A stretch of 64,000 nucleotides of DNA from Pseudoalteromonas luteoviolacea (GTDB lineage Bacteria > Pseudomonadota > Gammaproteobacteria > Enterobacterales > Alteromonadaceae). A program made the position numbers and the translations under genes. The number at the start of each line of letters is the position of its first letter. Position 1 is the stretch's first letter. The DNA lies in assembly GCF_018100925.1 (NCBI RefSeq), contig NZ_JAGJEH010000010.1, positions 1 to 64,000 on the forward strand, in the 5' to 3' direction. A model generated the notes under the pieces. It ran no database searches. It saw only the letters and a program-made list of their open reading frames with translations, and was not told the origin of the DNA. Positions 63,145 through 64,000 of the stretch are shown here, piece by piece.

Positions 63145-64000
63145 TTATACAAGTGAAGAGAGCATTTCTTCACTGTACTCTACTAATGGCTGGTGATTTT
63201 TAACTCTTTCAATATAATCTGGGTTGGCAATGAGTGGTCTACCAATTGCTAGTAAGTCAAAACGGTCCGATTGAATCGCTTCTGCACCGGTTTGTGGTGT
63301 AAAGCCACCAACACCGACCAATGTTTTGTTGTAGCGACTTCTAACATAATCGGATGCTCTCCCTCCAAGGTGTTCGAAAGTCATTTGGTCGTCGAAAATA
63401 CCAATATGCAGAAATGCCAAATCACGTTTTTCCAATTCAGGTAACAAATAGTCGAAAACCTCTTTATCACGCGAGTCTGGCTGCATATTAAAATAGGCTC
63501 CCGGTGATAGACGCAAAGCTGTGCGATGGTAACCAATTTGGTCTGCTATAGCATCAACGACTTCTAGCGCAAATCGGCTCATATTTTCTGGTGTCTCGCC
63601 ATACTGGTCGACTCGTTTGTTGCTATCAAAATGTAAAAATTGATCTATGAGGTAGCCATTTGCGCCGTGGATCTCTACACCATCGAAACCAGCTTCGATT
63701 GCGTTTGCGGCTGCTTGAGCATAGTCGTGGATCAACTCTTCAATTTGTGCCACCGTCGCTGGAGTCGGAGTGATATAAGTCAATTCACGCATGCGGGGTA
63801 CGGTCCCTTCGACAGCTTCTGCACTGGGCGCAATGACTTCTTCACCAGAGAAAAAGAAAGGATGGGCCACTCGACCTGTATGCCACAACTGAGCAAAAAT
63901 CTTGCCTCCCTTTTGGTGTACAGCATCGGTCACTTTTCTCCAACCTGTGACCTGCTCGTTCGTGAATAAACCAGGAGTATTTGGGTAACCCTGAGCATCA
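63145..64000 (-). CDS. Old Yellow Enzyme family NADH:flavin oxidoreductase (5' end outside window)
   Basis: The C-terminal 285 residues or so of an OYE-family enzyme; the gene continues past base 64000. Visible: GGKIFAQLWHTGRVAHP with the family His, GVEIHGANGYLIDQFL with the HxxN pair, and VVGVGGFTP-like VGVGGFTPQTGAEAI at the FMN site. Translation upstream of 63933 continues with DAQGYPNTPGLFTNEQV, so the internal Met is not the start. It reduces activated alkenes with FMN. Confidence 0.95.
   Translation of the reverse strand, partial: DAQGYPNTPGLFTNEQVTGWRKVTDAVHQKGGKIFAQLWHTGRVAHPFFFSGEEVIAPSAEAVEGTVPRMRELTYITPTPATVAQIEELIHDYAQAAANAIEAGFDGVEIHGANGYLIDQFLHFDSNKRVDQYGETPENMSRFALEVVDAIADQIGYHRTALRLSPGAYFNMQPDSRDKEVFDYLLPELEKRDLAFLHIGIFDDQMTFEHLGGRASDYVRSRYNKTLVGVGGFTPQTGAEAIQSDRFDLLAIGRPLIANPDYIERVKNHQPLVEYSEEMLSSLV

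Overview
The window looks like chromosomal DNA of a marine gammaproteobacterium of the Alteromonadales type, most likely Pseudoalteromonas or a close relative. This is inferred from gene content and order only (thrL-thrABC, glyA, nrdR-ribD-ribE-ribB-ribH-nusB-thiL-pgpA, DUF3283, RdgC, many large periplasmic-propeller sensors); no database search was possible. Two clearly different parts are visible.

(1) 52-11349: an AT-rich integrative element inserted at the 3' end of a tRNA-Phe gene. An exact 50-bp repeat of the tRNA 3' end bounds it: attL at 52-101 lies inside the intact tRNA, and attR at 11300-11349 lies just before tRNA-Thr. Its genes, left to right, are: a two-HTH DNA-binding protein; a Cys-rich small protein overlapping a DNA methyltransferase; a minus-strand reverse-transcriptase operon (structured leader RNA, 64-aa helical ORF, Xre-type HTH, retron-like RT); a tyrosine recombinase split by an in-frame TGA; a 65-aa unknown ORF; a minus-strand Septu-like ATPase/HNH pair; and a DUF4224 protein next to a frameshifted tyrosine integrase. 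No virion, packaging or conjugation genes are visible. It reads as an anti-phage cargo island whose two recombinases are both broken, so it may now be stranded. The RT operon is the best candidate for an under-described system: the RT carries retron hallmarks (NAxxH, YYDD, VTxN), and a promoter-driven leader with flanking inverted repeats and several hairpins fits an msr-msd RNA.

(2) 11350-64000: ordinary chromosome. From 11.4 to 16.3 kb there are small accessory genes (MarR, VOC, DUF1330, MBL hydrolase, DUF1289, solute-binding protein, DUF3283, GNAT). From 16.3 to 30.3 kb: a 1484-residue propeller/PAS/GGDEF/EAL sensor with degenerate catalytic motifs, a K+ channel, the lysine acetyltransferase PatZ, a chemotaxis receptor, a Nudix hydrolase, an aldo-keto reductase, and dinB behind a near-consensus LexA box. 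From 30.4 to 40.3 kb: a CstA-type transporter, an M17 peptidase, a HIT protein, an M49-like lipoprotein peptidase, an HDOD protein, rdgC, and a divergent histidine kinase/response regulator. From 40.5 to 45.3 kb: the threonine operon with a readable leader peptide and attenuator. From 45.5 to 52.8 kb: glyA and the riboflavin/NusB/ThiL/PgpA cluster, in which the ribBA-like gene has lost its GTP cyclohydrolase zinc site. From 52.9 to 58.9 kb: a propeller-diguanylate cyclase, a periplasmic binding protein, an FHA protein and a HExxH-type exported protein. From 59 to 62.2 kb: a polyhydroxyalkanoate operon (phaB, phasin, phaC). Last come a rhodanese and an Old Yellow Enzyme gene cut by the window edge.
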